From Pedobacter sp. MR2016-24 (GTDB lineage Bacteria; Bacteroidota; Bacteroidia; Sphingobacteriales; Sphingobacteriaceae): a stretch of 64,000 nucleotides of DNA. The stretch lies in the NCBI RefSeq assembly GCF_026239655.1, contig NZ_JAPIVO010000004.1:1-64000 (forward strand). The letters are read 5' to 3'. The notes under the pieces are model-generated. The model searched no databases. It was not told the DNA's origin and saw only the letters and a program-made list of their open reading frames with translations. Shown in pieces: positions 41,100-50,412 of this stretch (its first letter is position 1; every line of letters starts with the position of its first letter). Made by a program: the position numbers and the translations under genes.

Positions 41100-42085
41100 T
41101 ATATGGATAAAACTTTAGTCATTTCCAATAAATCGTTTTCCAGCTTAAATGTATGGGCAGTTAATGCTTCATCTAAACTTGTTAATGCAATTTCATTTCC
41201 CCGTAAGCCAACCATCTTCTGGGTATTCCCTTTCAGTAGTTCGTTTACAGCTGCATATCCCAATCTGCTACCTAAAATACGGTCGAAACTACTTGGGCTT
41301 CCTCCGCGTTGCAGGTGACCAAGGATAGTAACTTTAGTATCATAATGATTGAATTTCTCCTTAACCCTTTTAGCGATATCGTAAGCTCCACCTTGTTTGT
41401 GTCCCTCAGATACAATGACAATACTAGATGATTTCTTAGTTGCAGCGCCTATTTCCAGCTGCTTAACCAATTCATCAATACTTGTTGCTTTTTCCGGCAA
41501 TAAAACTGCTTCAGAACCACTTGCAATAGCACTTCTTAATGCGATACAGCCTGAATCGCGACCCATTACCTCAACAAAAAATAACCTGTCATGTGAATCT
41601 GCAGTATCCCTGATTTTATCTATAGCTTCAATGACAGTATTTATTGCTGTATCATAGCCTAAAGTAAAGTCAGAGCCATAAAGGTCATTGTCAATTGTTC
41701 CTGGTACACCGATTACATTCACCTGATGTCTCTGTGCAAAACGGCGTGCTCCGGTAAAGGTTCCATCACCACCAATCACTACGAGTGCATCTATATTATG
41801 CGCTTTTAAGTTTTCAAACGCAAGGTCCATGCCTTCGTCTGTTTTGAAAGATAAACAGCGTGCTGTTTTAAGTATTGTACCACCCAGATGTATAATGTTG
41901 CTCACGGAACGTGCATCCATGGGAATAATATTATTATCTATTAATCCCTGATATCCTTGGAAAACTCCAAACATATTTATACCATTGTATATACCGGTGC
42001 GTACAACGGCTCTTATGCAGGCATTCATCCCGGGTGCGTCACCTCCAGATGTCAATACAGCTATATTTTTGATATTTGGTTTCAT
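41099..42085 (-). CDS. pfkA: ATP-dependent 6-phosphofructokinase
   Basis: It phosphorylates fructose 6-phosphate in the committing step of glycolysis. N-terminal LTSGGDAPGMNACIRA, the ATP-site GGDGTFTGA (GGDGT with Gly, the ATP form), the catalytic PGTIDNDLYGSD, and EVMGRDSGCIAL are present. Length is 328. It is the first gene of the operon with the NAGK-like gene and gapA. A perfect 17-bp palindrome lies 23-39 bases upstream of its ATG, in the gap shared with a divergent NUDIX-type regulator. Confidence 0.97.
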
Positions 42086-42098
42086 TTGCTTAATGACA

Positions 42099-42129
42099 CG
42101 AATATACAGTGTAAATATTACACTAAGTA
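42099..42129 (-). promoter_or_regulatory. Candidate pfkA promoter
   Basis: On the minus strand TATATTCG (42099-42106) is one base off TAnnTTTG. The upstream element is weak (CTTA at 42124-42127). The palindrome fills the spacer between them, as a repressor site would. Confidence 0.4.
42108..42124. promoter_or_regulatory. Perfect 17-bp palindrome, candidate operator of the pfkA operon
   Basis: AGTGTAA-ATA-TTACACT is an exact inverted repeat with a 3-base centre. It lies between divergent pfkA and the NUDIX-winged-helix regulator gene, the classical place for an operator. Confidence 0.65.
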
Positions 42130-42201
42130 ATTTAATTTGATTTATTTTATGTAAATCGCTGACAAGTATATTAATTTGCTTTAATTTTTAATAATTATAT
42201 T

Positions 42202-42891
42202 TTGAAAGAACTCTTACCACACTTTAATTCCACCTTCTCCATCGACTGTATTTTATTCGGTTTTGATGAGGGTGAGTTGAAAATTCTATTGATTGAAAGG
42301 AATGAAGAGCCTTTTAAAGATTGGTGGGCCCTTCCCGGAAATCTTGTAAGTGAAAATGAAAGTCTGGATCAGTCGGCCTCAAGAATTTTGCATGAGCTGA
42401 CCGGGCTTGACAATGTTTACATGGAACAGTTTTATACTTTTGGTGATGTTGGTCGCCACCCCCAGGGAAGAATCATTTCAGTAGCCTATTACGCAATGTT
42501 GCGTCTGGGAGGAGACAGGGTCTTGAAACCTGTCAGTTCCTATGCGAAACAAGCGTATTGGATCAATGTAAATGAGTTACCAAAACTTGCGTTTGACCAC
42601 CAGAAAATATTTGATCAGGGACTGGAAAAAATCAAGCGAAGAATTAAGCATCAGCCTATAGCTTTTGAGTTGCTGCCGGAAAAGTTTACCCTCACCCAGT
42701 TGCAAAATGTTTATGAAGTAATTTTAGGTAAGAAGTTGGATAAGAGGAACTTTAGAAAAAAAATGCTGAGTTTCAATGTGCTGAAAGACCTGAATGAAAA
42801 GCAAAAAGGCGTGTCCTTCAGAGCTGCTACCTTATACCGTTTTGATAAGCGAAAATACGGTAAGTTATTTGGGAAAGAGATTTCCTTTTAA
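42202..42891 (+). CDS. NrtR/AraR-like NUDIX-domain transcriptional regulator
   Basis: A 229-residue protein with an N-terminal NUDIX fold (about 10-145) and a C-terminal winged helix (about 150-229, LTQLQNVYEVILGKKLDKRN). The Nudix box should read GX5EX7REUXEEXGU. Here the region after WWALPG ends RILHELTGL, lacking two of the metal-binding Glu residues, so hydrolysis is unlikely. This matches NrtR-type regulators, which use the fold to sense ligands; Bacteroidota relatives are known to sense sugars such as arabinose. The start is a TTG. Divergence from pfkA suggests control of the glycolytic operon. Confidence 0.85.
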   Translation: MKELLPHFNSTFSIDCILFGFDEGELKILLIERNEEPFKDWWALPGNLVSENESLDQSASRILHELTGLDNVYMEQFYTFGDVGRHPQGRIISVAYYAMLRLGGDRVLKPVSSYAKQAYWINVNELPKLAFDHQKIFDQGLEKIKRRIKHQPIAFELLPEKFTLTQLQNVYEVILGKKLDKRNFRKKMLSFNVLKDLNEKQKGVSFRAATLYRFDKRKYGKLFGKEISF

Positions 42892-42901
42892 ATATTTCCA
42901 T

Positions 42902-42949
42902 ATACAGAAAAGCCGGGCTGAAATTAATTTTAGCCCGGCTTTTCTGTAT
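42902..42949. terminator. Strong bidirectional terminator
   Basis: An 18-bp perfect stem from ATACAGAAAAGCCGGGCT (42902-42919) and its complement (42932-42949), loop of 12. It lies between converging genes, with A and T runs on both strands. Confidence 0.88.
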
Positions 42950-42952
42950 GAT

Positions 42953-43816
42953 TTATTTTAGATTTTTTGCGGTTTGCATATGGTAATCTACCAGATCATC
43001 TATAGGTGAGCGAATGATTTTTCCGACACCCATCTCGTATCTGTCGGCCACTATACTCAGGATATCTCTAAAGCTATATCCTACTGAACCTACACAATTT
43101 AGTTTGTAGTCTTTATAGTTAGGATAGTGGATAACCAGGTTTTCAAAAAATGCAGTGAACGCATATTCTACGGTAGAGAAGGTATAATCTTCATAAGTAT
43201 CTTTGTAGTCATACAGAAACTTACTGAATCCTGCACAAAAACGATTGGGAAGAGGTTTGTTATAAATGTTATCAAAGATATCTTCGTTGGTTAAAGCGAA
43301 ATTATCGTAGAAACTTTCTCTTAGTCCTTTGGGCATATAACCCTTCATGTAGTCGCTCAGAATTCGTTTGCCTATGAAACATCCGCTTCCTTCATCACCT
43401 AAAAAGTAACCCAGGGAATCAATATTCAGAGAGATATCGCTACCATCATAAAGACAAGAGTTCGTTCCGGTTCCTAATATCGCTGCGAATCCTGGTTCAT
43501 CACCAAGTAAAGCACGGCATGAAGCCAGTAAATCATGGCCAATGTTGATTTCTGCGTTCTCAAAGACCTGGCTCATCGCATCGGCAACAATTTTCTTTTT
43601 AGCATCAGTTGAACAACCTGCCCCGTAGTAGTAGACCTCTGTTAGTTTATCAGCCTCTAAATGATCTGGTAAAGACTTTTTTAAAGATCCAACAATATAA
43701 TCTGTATCTGAAAAATACGGATTGTAACCTTCGGTATTGAAATGAATTTTTCTACCAGCTTCATTAATTAAACACCAATTGGTTTTGGTTGAACCACCAT
43801 CTGCGATAACTATCAT
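42953..43816 (-). CDS. NAGK/BadF-type sugar kinase
   Basis: A 287-residue ROK-independent sugar kinase of the BadF/BadG/BcrA/BcrD ATPase family that includes N-acetylglucosamine kinase. The phosphate-1 motif is intact (VIADGGSTKTNWCL), with phosphate-2 AAILGTGTNSCLYDG and the catalytic region NIGHDLLASCRALL. The segment SLGYFLGDEGSGCFIGKR is shared with the degenerate paralogue at 40254-41099. The likely substrate is N-acetylglucosamine or a related amino sugar. The gene is monocistronic; a candidate promoter on the minus strand has TTTT, a 17-base spacer, and TACATTTA. Confidence 0.85.
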   Translation of the reverse strand: MIVIADGGSTKTNWCLINEAGRKIHFNTEGYNPYFSDTDYIVGSLKKSLPDHLEADKLTEVYYYGAGCSTDAKKKIVADAMSQVFENAEINIGHDLLASCRALLGDEPGFAAILGTGTNSCLYDGSDISLNIDSLGYFLGDEGSGCFIGKRILSDYMKGYMPKGLRESFYDNFALTNEDIFDNIYNKPLPNRFCAGFSKFLYDYKDTYEDYTFSTVEYAFTAFFENLVIHYPNYKDYKLNCVGSVGYSFRDILSIVADRYEMGVGKIIRSPIDDLVDYHMQTAKNLK

Positions 43817-44256
43817 CTTAATTTGATTTTTGGGGAGTAAATGTAAATATTCCTGACACGCTAAAACTGTTTTTTTTCATAATTTTAATTTATCAAATGT
43901 TTGGTTTATAAGTATGGTTATTGATAACCCTTTGAAAACTGTATGGCTCCAATTGCTCATTTTTGGAACAGTCAAAACAGGATATTGTTAAAATAACACT
44001 AAGCTAAAATGATGTTTGTTATTTTAAATTCCAAATTTTAATAAAATTGAATGTTGGTGAAGATCGCATCTTTATGCTGAAATTTAGCGTAAAATATATT
44101 TAAAGTGCTAATAACTAGGTGATAATAAATGTATTACTGCGCTTTTGTTTGATTTTAAAAAAGTCATACCCGGATAGGCATGTTTGTAATAATTTCATGT
44201 TTTTGCACAAAAACGATTGTAAAAAGGTAATATTGAAGTAGTTTCCAAATTTAATT
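43817..44256. other. 440-base gene-free region between the kinase and threonine aldolase genes
   Basis: It is AT-rich with no convincing ORF. TGTAAATATT at 43842-43851 repeats a decamer of the pfkA operator. A plausible plus-strand promoter (TTTA at 44071-44074, spacer 20, TATATTTA at 44095-44102) would leave a leader of about 150 bases. No riboswitch, tRNA or strong hairpin was seen. Confidence 0.5.
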
Positions 44257-45297
44257 ATGTTAGAAAAAATAGACTTTAGAAGTGATACGGTGACGTTACC
44301 TACAACAGAGATGAAAGCAGCCATGTTTGCTGCAAAAGTGGGGGATGATGTCTATGGCGAAGACGAGACGGTAATTGCGCTGGAAAACAAACTTTCTGCG
44401 CTTTTCAATATGGAAGCGGGGTTATTTTGCCCTTCCGGGACAATGACAAATCAGCTTGCAATTAAGTGTTTTACCCAGCCTATGGATGAAGTGATTTGTG
44501 ATCAGACAGCACACGTCTATCGCTATGAAGGAGGCGGAATTGCTTACCACTCTATGGCTTCAGTCAGATTACTGCATGGCCAAAGGGGCATCATTACAGC
44601 AGGAATGATTGAGCCGGAAATCAATGAAGACAATATCCACTACCCCAATTCTACGCTCGTTGTATTGGAAAATACTATTAATAAGGGTGGCGGTTCATGT
44701 TATACTTTAGAACAAATTGCACCAATAGCCAGATTGTGTAAAAACAGAGTATTAAAACTTCATCTGGATGGAGCCCGGATATTCAATGCGCTGAGTGCAA
44801 CTGGTGATTCAGCAGCTGACTATGGACAATACTTTGACGGAATTTCTGTTTGCCTATCAAAAGGATTAGGTGCACCGGTAGGTTCAGTGTTACTGGGATC
44901 TAAAGATACTATTCATAAAGCAAGAAAAATTCGCAAAGCCTTTGGTGGTGGAATGCGGCAGTCGGGTTTCCTCGCTGCTGCGGGTATTTATGCTTTGGAT
45001 CATCATGTAGGGCGTTTATCGCAAGACCATGCACATGCTGCTACTCTGGCTGCAACATTAACAGCAGCTGATTTTGTTGACTCGGTGATGCCCGTAGAAA
45101 CGAACATCGTAATTTTTAAAGTGAAATCTTCCTATACTGCTGCAAGTATAATCAGCAGTTTAAATGCGAAGGGTATTTTATGTGGGGCAACTGGTGCAGA
45201 TACGGTAAGGTTTGTGACCCATTTAGATATCACGTCTGCAATGATAGATCAGGCAGTTGAAATTATCAAAAATCTAAATCCAACTATCAATTCATAA
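44257..45297 (+). CDS. Low-specificity L-threonine aldolase
   Basis: A fold-type I PLP enzyme that splits threonine or allo-threonine into glycine and acetaldehyde. The N-terminal IDFRSDTVTLPT, GDDVYGEDE and FCPSGTMTNQLAI are typical. The PLP lysine is in VCLSKGLGAPVGS, and the cofactor Asp in LHLDGARIFNA. Length of 346 is standard. It leads a same-strand run with accC and ribE (gaps of 8 and 4 bases), although no common pathway is obvious. Confidence 0.94.
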   Translation: MLEKIDFRSDTVTLPTTEMKAAMFAAKVGDDVYGEDETVIALENKLSALFNMEAGLFCPSGTMTNQLAIKCFTQPMDEVICDQTAHVYRYEGGGIAYHSMASVRLLHGQRGIITAGMIEPEINEDNIHYPNSTLVVLENTINKGGGSCYTLEQIAPIARLCKNRVLKLHLDGARIFNALSATGDSAADYGQYFDGISVCLSKGLGAPVGSVLLGSKDTIHKARKIRKAFGGGMRQSGFLAAAGIYALDHHVGRLSQDHAHAATLAATLTAADFVDSVMPVETNIVIFKVKSSYTAASIISSLNAKGILCGATGADTVRFVTHLDITSAMIDQAVEIIKNLNPTINS

Positions 45298-45305
45298 TAT
45301 TGCTT

Positions 45306-46793
45306 ATGCAAAAAATCTTAATTGCCAACAGGGGAGAGATCGCATTAAGGGTGATGCGCTCTGCAAAGGAGATGGGAATCAGTACCGTGGCGGTATTTTC
45401 TGAAGCAGACAGGGACGCGCTGCATGTTCGTTATGCAGATGAGGCTGTATTTATAGGCCCTTCTGCCGCGAGCCAATCCTATCTGGATGGTCACAAAATT
45501 ATTGAAGCCTGTAAACTGACAGGTGCAGGTGCCATTCATCCCGGATATGGTTTTCTGTCTGAAAATGCTAGCTTTGCCAGGATGGTACAGGATGCGGGTT
45601 TAATTTTGATTGGTCCCTCTCCTGAGGCGATGGAGATTATGGGCAATAAGTTGTCGGCCAAGGCCGCAGCACTCAAATACCAGATACCTATGGTACCCGG
45701 GACCGACGAGGCAATTACTTCTATAGAAGATGCAAAGCTAAGGGCACAGGAGATCGGGTTCCCTATTCTGATTAAAGCAGCTGCTGGCGGCGGCGGAAAA
45801 GGGATGCGGATTGTTAGTGATGAAACGGTGTTTGAAGAACAGATGCAGCTGGCTGTAAGTGAAGCAATAACTGCTTTTGGTGATGGCGCTGTATTTATTG
45901 AAAGATATGTCTCGTCACCCAGACATATTGAAATACAAATTCTTGGTGATCACCATGGTCATATCGTTCATCTTTTTGAAAGGGAATGTTCTGTACAGCG
46001 CAGACATCAGAAAGTAATAGAGGAGGCTCCCTCAAGTGTAATCAGTAATGAGCTGAGAGCCAGGATGGGTAAATGTGCTGTAGATGTTGCCCGTTCGGTG
46101 GCTTATACCGGCGCAGGAACCGTCGAATTTATTCTGGATGAAAACCTGGACTTTTTCTTTCTTGAAATGAATACCAGGTTACAGGTTGAACATCCGGTTA
46201 CAGAAATGATTACGGGGCTCGACCTGGTAAAGGAACAGATCAGGGTAGCACGCGGGGAGTTGCTTGCCTACAGTCAGGAAGATTTGAAGATTAGCGGCCA
46301 TGCAATTGAACTGAGAATTTATGCTGAAGATCCAAAACATGACTTTCTTCCCGATATCGGTACACTTCAAACTTATTGCACGCCTAAGGGAAATGGTGTA
46401 CGGGTAGATGATGGTTATGAGGAGGGAATGGAGATTCCTATTTATTATGATCCTATGATCGCCAAACTGATTACTTACGGAAAAGACCGAACGGAAGCGA
46501 TTGCAAGAATGTTAAGAGCTATTGAAGAATATGACATTACAGGAATTCAAACTACTTTAAACTTCGGTAGGTTTGTAATGCAACATTCAGCATTTATTAC
46601 AGGAAACTTCGATACGCATTTTGTGAGTAAATATTATAACCCGGAAGAACCGGAAGAAATTGATGAGGAAGAAGCACTGATCGCAGCGATTGTGGCACTG
46701 AAACAATTAAAAGATAAAAATACAGCTGCTTTGATTCCGGTCAAAACAGAACTGCAAAATAACTGGTACAGCAACCGGAAGAAATTGAATTAG
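45306..46793 (+). CDS. accC: Biotin carboxylase subunit of an acyl-CoA carboxylase
   Basis: It carboxylates biotin on a carrier protein using ATP and bicarbonate. Motifs include ILIANRGEIALRVMRSA, HPGYGFLSENA, the ATP-grasp glycine loop AAAGGGGKGMRI, IEIQILGD and the catalytic ERECSVQRRHQKVIEEAP and FLEMNTRLQVEHPVTE. The frame opens at a TTG (45300), but ATG 45306 gives the usual start MQKILIANRG, 495 residues. No BCCP or carboxyltransferase gene is adjacent. It may serve acetyl-CoA or propionyl-CoA carboxylase. Confidence 0.93.
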   Translation: MQKILIANRGEIALRVMRSAKEMGISTVAVFSEADRDALHVRYADEAVFIGPSAASQSYLDGHKIIEACKLTGAGAIHPGYGFLSENASFARMVQDAGLILIGPSPEAMEIMGNKLSAKAAALKYQIPMVPGTDEAITSIEDAKLRAQEIGFPILIKAAAGGGGKGMRIVSDETVFEEQMQLAVSEAITAFGDGAVFIERYVSSPRHIEIQILGDHHGHIVHLFERECSVQRRHQKVIEEAPSSVISNELRARMGKCAVDVARSVAYTGAGTVEFILDENLDFFFLEMNTRLQVEHPVTEMITGLDLVKEQIRVARGELLAYSQEDLKISGHAIELRIYAEDPKHDFLPDIGTLQTYCTPKGNGVRVDDGYEEGMEIPIYYDPMIAKLITYGKDRTEAIARMLRAIEEYDITGIQTTLNFGRFVMQHSAFITGNFDTHFVSKYYNPEEPEEIDEEEALIAAIVALKQLKDKNTAALIPVKTELQNNWYSNRKKLN

Positions 46794-46797
46794 AATT

Positions 46798-47394
46798 ATG
46801 TTTACAGGAATTATTGAAACAATGGGAACGGTCTCCCAGATAATCGAAGAAGGAACTAATCTTCACTTTATTATCGCGTCAACTTTAAGTAACGAACTGA
46901 AAATTGACCAGAGTGTAGCACATAACGGTGTATGTTTAACGGTAGTATCGTTAACAGAAGACACTTATACCGTTACCGCCATACAGGAAACGCTGCAGAA
47001 AACAAATCTTCAGCATCTGAAGGTAAATAACAAAATTAATTTAGAACGTTGCATGCAGATGAATGGTCGGCTGGACGGACATATTGTGCAGGGGCATGTG
47101 GATCAGACCGGGGTCTGTATACTTAGGGAAGAATTGGACGGAAGCTGGGAATACCGCTTTAAATATCAGGCTGAAAAAGGAAATGTAACGGTTGAAAAAG
47201 GATCTGTTTGTGTAAATGGAATTAGTCTGACTGTAGTGAATTCTACTGATGATGAGTTCTCTGTTTTTATTATTCCTTACACACATGAACATACCAATCT
47301 TCATGAGGTTCACGTGGGTGATACGGTGAATCTGGAGTTTGATATTATCGGGAAATATGTGGCCAGATTAATCAAAAATAATCACATATCCTGA
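46798..47394 (+). CDS. ribE: Riboflavin synthase, alpha subunit
   Basis: It makes riboflavin from two 6,7-dimethyl-8-ribityllumazine molecules. The 198-residue protein shows the two-fold repeat: MFTGIIETMG with VAHNGVCLTVVS in the first half and GHIVQGHVD with GSVCVNGISLTVV in the second. The start MFTGIIE is highly conserved, which fixes the start codon. It follows accC by 4 bases. No FMN riboswitch was noticed upstream of this run. Confidence 0.97.
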   Translation: MFTGIIETMGTVSQIIEEGTNLHFIIASTLSNELKIDQSVAHNGVCLTVVSLTEDTYTVTAIQETLQKTNLQHLKVNNKINLERCMQMNGRLDGHIVQGHVDQTGVCILREELDGSWEYRFKYQAEKGNVTVEKGSVCVNGISLTVVNSTDDEFSVFIIPYTHEHTNLHEVHVGDTVNLEFDIIGKYVARLIKNNHIS

Positions 47395-47468
47395 AAGAAA
47401 CCTATTCTTGGCAAGGTAATTGGTCAATCCTATTTAGATAATTGAATTTAAAAATAACAGATAATCAT

Positions 47469-47768
47469 ATGGATACTTTAAAGAAGTTTGAATTAATGGA
47501 GAAAATTGTAAGAGAATTAGAAGACTTACAACATTCACAACAGGCAATTATTCAAAAGATAGGAAAAATTGAAGTAGATAATATAGAGCTGGGTGATAAA
47601 AGATTAGAAAAAGATTTACCAGATATGCACCAAAGAGTAGCAGATAACCTTGATACTATAGTGGGTATACTTGAATATTTTGCAGACAAAACGCAGAACT
47701 TTGGAAATAAAAATAATGTTGACGCTTTAAAAGAGCAACAAATTATTGACGAAGCTACCGGACACTAG
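47469..47768 (+). CDS. Small alpha-helical protein of unknown function
   Basis: A 99-residue acidic protein read from ATG 47469 (MDTLKKFELM); the frame is open from 47442. It has heptad-like leucines and isoleucines (KIVRELEDLQHSQQAIIQKI) and no membrane segment, so a coiled coil or helical bundle is likely. A strong terminator directly follows, which supports a real gene. No family is recognised. Confidence 0.65.
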   Translation: MDTLKKFELMEKIVRELEDLQHSQQAIIQKIGKIEVDNIELGDKRLEKDLPDMHQRVADNLDTIVGILEYFADKTQNFGNKNNVDALKEQQIIDEATGH

Positions 47769-47776
47769 TCATTCAG

Positions 47777-47807
47777 GGACCTCTAATTTGAGGTCCTTAT
47801 TTTTTTT
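47777..47807 (+). terminator. Rho-independent terminator after the 99-residue gene
   Basis: GGACCTC, loop TAATTT, GAGGTCC, then TTATTTTTTTT. It overlaps the end of the converging histidine kinase gene. Confidence 0.85.
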
Positions 47808-49563
47808 CTGCTATCGGGATATTCAGGCAAAAAGATGTGCCAAGACCCAGTTTGCTTTCCATGGCAATTGTTCCGCCGTTTCTTTCCATAAAGTCTCTGC
47901 ACACCATCAGGCCCAGGCCCGTACCTTTTTCATTTTGCGTACCCCGGCTGGAGATGTTTTCTCCGCTAAACAGTCTTTTAGCTGTTTCAGCAGACATTCC
48001 TACACCATTATCACGCAGGCAGATACTCACAAAATCTTCAGTTCCTTCTTGTATAAAAATTTCAATCAGACAGGTTTCCTTACAGAATTTGATGGCATTG
48101 GTAATCAGGTTCCTTAATACAATCTGCATCATCAGCATGTCTGCATAAGCAGTAGTATCATCCGGGATGTCCTGAATTACGGTTATTTTCTTTGAGTTTG
48201 CTGATGGTAAATGATAAGTTACCTCGTCATTAATCAGCTTTTTCAGGTCAAATACTTCTATATTGATACCGTAGCCATTCAGCTGACTCCTGGACCAGTG
48301 CAAAATGTTTTCCAGCAGATCTGCAGTATAGGCTATATCTTTATTTAAAGTAGGGGATAACATCTTAAATTCTTCAATGCTGATCGTATTGTCGTTAACC
48401 ATTTTCAATACCTCAGAAAGGTTTAAAAGCGGCCCTCTCAGATCATGCGCCATGATGGAAAATATTCTGTCTTTTAAAGCATTCAGCGTTTTCAACTCCT
48501 CTGTCTGTTGTTGAGACTTTACCGCTTCTTTTCTGAGTTCTGTAATATCCTGCAATTTGATGATCATTGCACTGTGATCAGGACGATGTTCTTCCAGGAT
48601 CCTTACATCTGCTTCCATCTCGGTAGTTCCTGTTACTGTATTGATGAATAATGGATGTTTACCTGAATAATGCTGACTGACTAATGCAAGAAGTGAGGGT
48701 TGGTCTTTTAATACTTCTTCTAATTTTTTACCAGCAATTTTTTGAGTTTTGATTCCTGTATAATAGATAAAGGCGGCATTGTAATCAATAATTCTTTTTT
48801 GCTGATCCAGCACTACAAAACCATCCTGCATCAGATCAAGTATTTTTTTTCTGGCTACGGGCAGTATATCGAAAAGTTTCATATTGTAGATCCATATGAA
48901 CAGCAGTATGGAGGACAATAAGAAGGCGTAAGGCGTAAGATCAAGGTGTGTTAGCGGACGCAAGCCAGCCATGTAGGAAATATTCGCTGCCCATGGGATA
49001 AATGCAGCTATCATTACGATGTAATTTTGCTTTCTGTAGGCGGCATCAGATTTCCTGAACTTCACAATCAGCAGATAACTTCCTATTAAGAGCAGGCAGT
49101 AAAAAAATAAAGTAAATATCCGGAATGATGGGCCAGGTACGAGGGCGAGCATAGGGAAATCGCCGGACCTGTCGATACTGATCTGCTCGTAATGAATGTG
49201 GTGGAAATCATTCGTCCAAACCAGTAAAAGCGTAAGTACAGGGATAACAGAAATTAAAAGCTTATTGCTCGTTTTCTTAAACCACTGATCTTTTTCCACC
49301 AGCTCCATGCAATAAAGAAACCAGATAACTGGTAAAGTCGTTATCCCAAGATATTCAATATTCACAAAGAATTTCATTTGATCTGCATTGCTGCTGGCAA
49401 GTTCAAATCCGTAGGCTACGGACCAGATGGAATTTGACAGCATCACAAGTCCTACCCACCGTACTGCGCCTCTTTCATTTTTTAAAATATAAAAAGAAAG
49501 TAGAAGTGTTATGCTACCAAAGAAGATGAGCGAGAACGCATATGTATTAAAGAAGAATTCCAT
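47797..49563 (-). CDS. 7TM-PAS sensor histidine kinase
   Basis: A 588-residue membrane kinase. Seven hydrophobic segments cover residues about 8-228 (histidine kinase N-terminal 7TM type), followed by a PAS domain (about 240-345, DGFVVLDQQKRIIDYNAAF). The HisKA box is MAHDLRGPL with His373, the N-box NLITNAIKF, then DNGVGM and the G-box GTGLGLMVC. No response regulator gene lies beside it, so it is an orphan kinase with unknown signal. An exact -7 element TAGTTTTG (49604-49611, minus) lies 41 bases upstream of the ATG. Confidence 0.93.
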   Translation of the reverse strand: MEFFFNTYAFSLIFFGSITLLLSFYILKNERGAVRWVGLVMLSNSIWSVAYGFELASSNADQMKFFVNIEYLGITTLPVIWFLYCMELVEKDQWFKKTSNKLLISVIPVLTLLLVWTNDFHHIHYEQISIDRSGDFPMLALVPGPSFRIFTLFFYCLLLIGSYLLIVKFRKSDAAYRKQNYIVMIAAFIPWAANISYMAGLRPLTHLDLTPYAFLLSSILLFIWIYNMKLFDILPVARKKILDLMQDGFVVLDQQKRIIDYNAAFIYYTGIKTQKIAGKKLEEVLKDQPSLLALVSQHYSGKHPLFINTVTGTTEMEADVRILEEHRPDHSAMIIKLQDITELRKEAVKSQQQTEELKTLNALKDRIFSIMAHDLRGPLLNLSEVLKMVNDNTISIEEFKMLSPTLNKDIAYTADLLENILHWSRSQLNGYGINIEVFDLKKLINDEVTYHLPSANSKKITVIQDIPDDTTAYADMLMMQIVLRNLITNAIKFCKETCLIEIFIQEGTEDFVSICLRDNGVGMSAETAKRLFSGENISSRGTQNEKGTGLGLMVCRDFMERNGGTIAMESKLGLGTSFCLNIPIAEKK

Positions 49564-49645
49564 CTAATGGTGTGAGCAATAAAAAACTGTTAATTCAGTC
49601 AAACAAAACTAACAATTATGGGTTGATTAATATTAAGCAATGTCA

Positions 49646-49678
49646 TTTTAATTTGACATAAAATAATGCTTAGATTTG
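49646..49678 (+). promoter_or_regulatory. Predicted promoter of the PorT-like barrel gene
   Basis: TTTT (49646-49649), spacer of 21, then TAGATTTG (49671-49678), an exact TAnnTTTG. It lies 32 bases before the ATG. Confidence 0.5.
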
Positions 49679-49709
49679 AATCTTATTATAAAAAAACAAA
49701 ATATCAATT

Positions 49710-50300
49710 ATGAAAAAGATAATTCTATCTGCAATATTACTTTTCTTTACTGCGACTGCATTTTGTCAGATATTGCCTAGTGTTCAATTTGGAGTTAAAG
49801 GTGGAGCAAATCTCTCGAAATTCAGTACAAAAAATACTTTTAGCAGTGATAATCAGGCAGGTTACTACGCAGGTTTATGGGCAAGGATTGGTGCTGCTGG
49901 TGTTCATTTTCAGCCAGAGCTTTATTTATCAGGTAAAAACACAACGCTGGTAAACGAAGCAGATGGATTAGAAAACAAGGTTAAGTTTACAAGTTTAGAT
50001 GTGCCTTTGTTAATTGGTACCAAGATTGGTGCTGCGGGTATTGGTTTACGGTTAAATACGGGACCTGTAGTTTCTTTTATTTTAGATAAAAAGCAGTCCT
50101 TTGGTGCTGCTGCAACTAATGCATTTAATGGCAGATTCAAAGATCAGACACTGGCATGGCAGTTCGGTGCTGGCTTGGATATTGGTCAGATTGGCGTGGA
50201 CTTGAGATACGAAGCAGGGCTTTCAAAAATTGGTAAAGATGGTTATAATGATACGAGACTTAGCCTATTCACGCTTGGATTGGCACTTAAATTATTTTAG
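49710..50300 (+). CDS. PorT-family small outer-membrane beta-barrel protein
   Basis: A 196-residue exported protein. The signal peptide covers about residues 1-19 (ending AFC-Q). The rest has alternating hydrophobic strands, with GVKGGANLSKFS near the start and DLRYEAGLSKIG and LFTLGLALKLF at the end, the latter a C-terminal barrel strand with a terminal aromatic. This is the eight-stranded OMP_b-brl/PorT type so common in Bacteroidota. No ligand is known. It has its own promoter and terminator. Confidence 0.85.
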   Translation: MKKIILSAILLFFTATAFCQILPSVQFGVKGGANLSKFSTKNTFSSDNQAGYYAGLWARIGAAGVHFQPELYLSGKNTTLVNEADGLENKVKFTSLDVPLLIGTKIGAAGIGLRLNTGPVVSFILDKKQSFGAAATNAFNGRFKDQTLAWQFGAGLDIGQIGVDLRYEAGLSKIGKDGYNDTRLSLFTLGLALKLF

Positions 50301-50327
50301 CGTATAAATACATTCAAATTGGGTGTT

Positions 50328-50364
50328 AATCGGGTAGCTTTTAGTAGTTTACCCGATTTTTTTT
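50328..50364 (+). terminator. Rho-independent terminator after the barrel gene
   Basis: AATCGGGTA (50328-50336) pairs with TACCCGATT (50350-50358), loop of 13, then T residues. Confidence 0.85.
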
Positions 50365-50412
50365 GGCTTTAATTTTGCTATATTTATATTCCAAACCAAA
50401 ATATATACCGCT

